In this document: piece after piece, positions 5,370-6,148 of the stretch
How positions within the stretch are numbered: the stretch's first letter is position 1
Layout of the letters: every line of letters begins with the position of its first letter
Source: Planctomycetota bacterium
GTDB taxonomy: Bacteria > Planctomycetota > Phycisphaerae > UBA1845
Length of the DNA: 6,148 nucleotides
Direction: 5' to 3'
NCBI GenBank assembly: GCA_022566435.1
Contig: JADFIX010000278.1
Coordinates: 1-6,148 of the forward strand
Position numbers and translations under genes: made by a program
The notes under the pieces: generated by a model
The model's database searches: none
What the model was told of the DNA's origin: nothing
What the model saw: only the letters and a program-made list of their open reading frames with translations

Positions 5370-5999
5370 ATGCGAATCCTTGTGACCGCAGGTCCCACGC
5401 GAGAATACTTCGATACCGTACGCTTTATCTCCAACCCCTCCAGTGGGAAAATGGGATTTGCCATCGCGGCGGAAGCGGCCGCGCGCGGGCACGAAGTGGT
5501 TCTCGTATCAGGGCCGGTGGCCATCGCTGTACCTGCCGATGTAAAAGTCGTTCACGTCGTGAGTGCCGAAGAAATGTTTAACGCCGCGGTTTCCGCATTC
5601 GAGGACTGTCATGCGGCAGTGATGACCGCGGCCGTGTGCGACTACCGCCCCACGCGACGTCTCGACCACAAGCTCAAGAAGAAAAACCGTGTGCGACCCA
5701 TCCAGCTTCAACCTACGCGGGATATTTGTGCACACCTCGGTCGGACCAAAGGAGACCGTGTCGTCGTCGGATTCGCCATGGAGGACCACGACCATCGTGC
5801 CAACGCCGAGAAAAAACTCCAACGCAAACGCTGTGACGCGATCGTTCTAAACGGCATTGAAAATGTCGCGGGCGACGACGCCGAGATCAAATTCCTGCGT
5901 GCCGATGGCGGGTGGCAAGCCTCGATTGGTGGGACGAAAGTGGTTCTTGCGGAAGCCATTGTGAACCTCGTAGAGAATCTGTTGGACAAGACGTCTTAG
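5370..5999 (+). CDS. coaB: Phosphopantothenate-cysteine ligase (stand-alone CoaB)
   Basis: This cytoplasmic enzyme joins 4'-phosphopantothenate to cysteine through a nucleotidyl intermediate; its product is the substrate of CoaC. From the ATG at 5370 the product has 209 residues. VTAGPTREYFDTVRFISNP (5-23) followed by SSGKMGFAIAAEAAARG (24-40) is the nucleotide-binding Rossmann-like start. LVSGPV (45-50), TAAVCDYRP (86-94), KLKKK (101-105, matching the catalytic-lysine KxKK segment) and VGFAMED (133-139) follow. The block AEKKLQRKRCDAIVLN (146-161) is near the C-terminus. An alternative in-frame ATG at 5346 would add eight residues (MRIESRST); a TGA at 5340-5342 rules out starts further up. 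I prefer 5370 because MRILVTAGPTRE is the usual family start and GAGAG lies 10 nt upstream of it. The gene is cut off from coaC by the repeat element. The TAAVCDY block has Cys where AAVADY is commoner. Confidence 0.92.
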   Translation: MRILVTAGPTREYFDTVRFISNPSSGKMGFAIAAEAAARGHEVVLVSGPVAIAVPADVKVVHVVSAEEMFNAAVSAFEDCHAAVMTAAVCDYRPTRRLDHKLKKKNRVRPIQLQPTRDICAHLGRTKGDRVVVGFAMEDHDHRANAEKKLQRKRCDAIVLNGIENVAGDDAEIKFLRADGGWQASIGGTKVVLAEAIVNLVENLLDKTS

Positions 6000-6027
6000 C
6001 CCGCATTTCTCAGCATATGGATGGAAA

Positions 6028-6118
6028 AAGGCTGCCCTTCGTGCGATAAATCCGGTGCGCGATTGCTGTTCGCCCCAACGGGGCAGCGACATGTCAGCCT
6101 TGCGCCACGAAGGCGTGG
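6028..6118 (+). promoter_or_regulatory. Inverted-repeat leader upstream of the next gene
   Basis: Two perfect long-range arm pairs interleave: AAGGCTG (6028-6034) with CAGCCTT (6095-6101), and CCTTCGTG (6036-6043) with CACGAAGG (6106-6113). Taken together they have pseudoknot topology; taken singly they are alternative folds. Between them GCCCC and GGGGC (6072-6076 and 6080-6084) form a local stem with loop AAC. A competing local hairpin CCACG-AAGG-CGTGG (6105-6118) ends 2 nt before the ribosome binding site at 6121. No T-run terminator for coaB is seen. I do not recognise a known riboswitch class, and the regulatory role is inference. Confidence 0.4.
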
Positions 6119-6120
6119 GA

Positions 6121-6127
6121 AAGGAGG
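6121..6127 (+). promoter_or_regulatory. Strong ribosome binding site of the next gene
   Basis: AAGGAGG is a full-strength Shine-Dalgarno sequence, 8 nt before the GTG at 6136 through a purine-only spacer. It is the best ribosome binding site in the window and argues that a gene starts here. Confidence 0.8.
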
Positions 6128-6135
6128 AAGAAAAA

Positions 6136-6148
6136 GTGACGTATCTCT
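6136..6148 (+). CDS. 5' end of an unidentified gene, cut by the window edge
   Basis: A GTG start at 6136 is followed by codons for Thr, Tyr and Leu before the window ends. The call rests on the AAGGAGG at 6121-6127 with 8-nt spacing. Four codons do not allow identification. It is on the same strand as the coa genes and starts 136 nt after the coaB stop. Confidence 0.6.

Noticed and set aside
5081..5581. Open frames on both strands through the repeat element (for example 5148-5342 + and 5108-5524 -)
   Set aside because: The repeated DNA yields repeated Gly/Ala/Met/His-type peptides on both strands. There is no ribosome binding site and they overlap the coaB start out of frame.
6028..6113. HDV-like self-cleaving ribozyme in the leader before 6136
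   Set aside because: The stem order loosely recalls the nested fold, but only 4 nt separate the two 3' arms, leaving no room for the P4 stem and the catalytic cytidine segment.

Overview
The window reads as a chromosomal housekeeping segment from a GC-rich bacterium, most likely a member of the Planctomycetota or a close relative. That placement is inference. It rests on the run tpiA-secG-yicC-gmk-rpoZ-coaC-coaB, on CoaC and CoaB being separate proteins, and on the style of the SecG and omega sequences. All recognised genes lie on the + strand. There is no tRNA, rRNA, CRISPR array, transposase, prophage or defence gene.

Layout. Positions 83-1162 encode a type I-beta DAHP synthase, the first enzyme of the shikimate pathway. 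A 255-bp gap follows, with two hairpins but no convincing promoter. Then come tpiA (1418-2188, glycolysis), a 107-bp gap, secG (2296-2799, protein export), yicC (2796-3680, endoribonuclease family), gmk (3670-4275, guanylate kinase), rpoZ (4272-4499, RNA polymerase omega) and coaC (4480-5100, phosphopantothenoylcysteine decarboxylase). From secG to coaC every junction overlaps (4, 11, 4 and 20 nt), so this is almost certainly one translationally coupled transcript. coaB (5370-5999, phosphopantothenate-cysteine ligase) completes the coenzyme A pair. It is separated from coaC by about 270 bp holding a densely structured repeat element. The last 149 bp hold an inverted-repeat leader and, at 6136, the start of another gene behind a near-perfect Shine-Dalgarno sequence.

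How the genes fit together: the cluster supplies precursors and core machinery, namely aromatic amino acids, triose interconversion, GDP supply, coenzyme A, transcription, RNA turnover and secretion. Nothing in the protein set looks like a new system.

The two parts not explained by the genes are non-coding. (1) At about 5148-5321, between coaC and coaB, there is a tandem and inverted repeat element. It has a 25-nt long-range stem with 23 pairs, two diverged repeat units whose hairpins differ by a compensatory base-pair change, and an inner 11-bp inverted repeat. (2) At 6028-6118 two interleaved long-range stems could form a pseudoknot or alternative folds just upstream of the ribosome binding site of the next gene.
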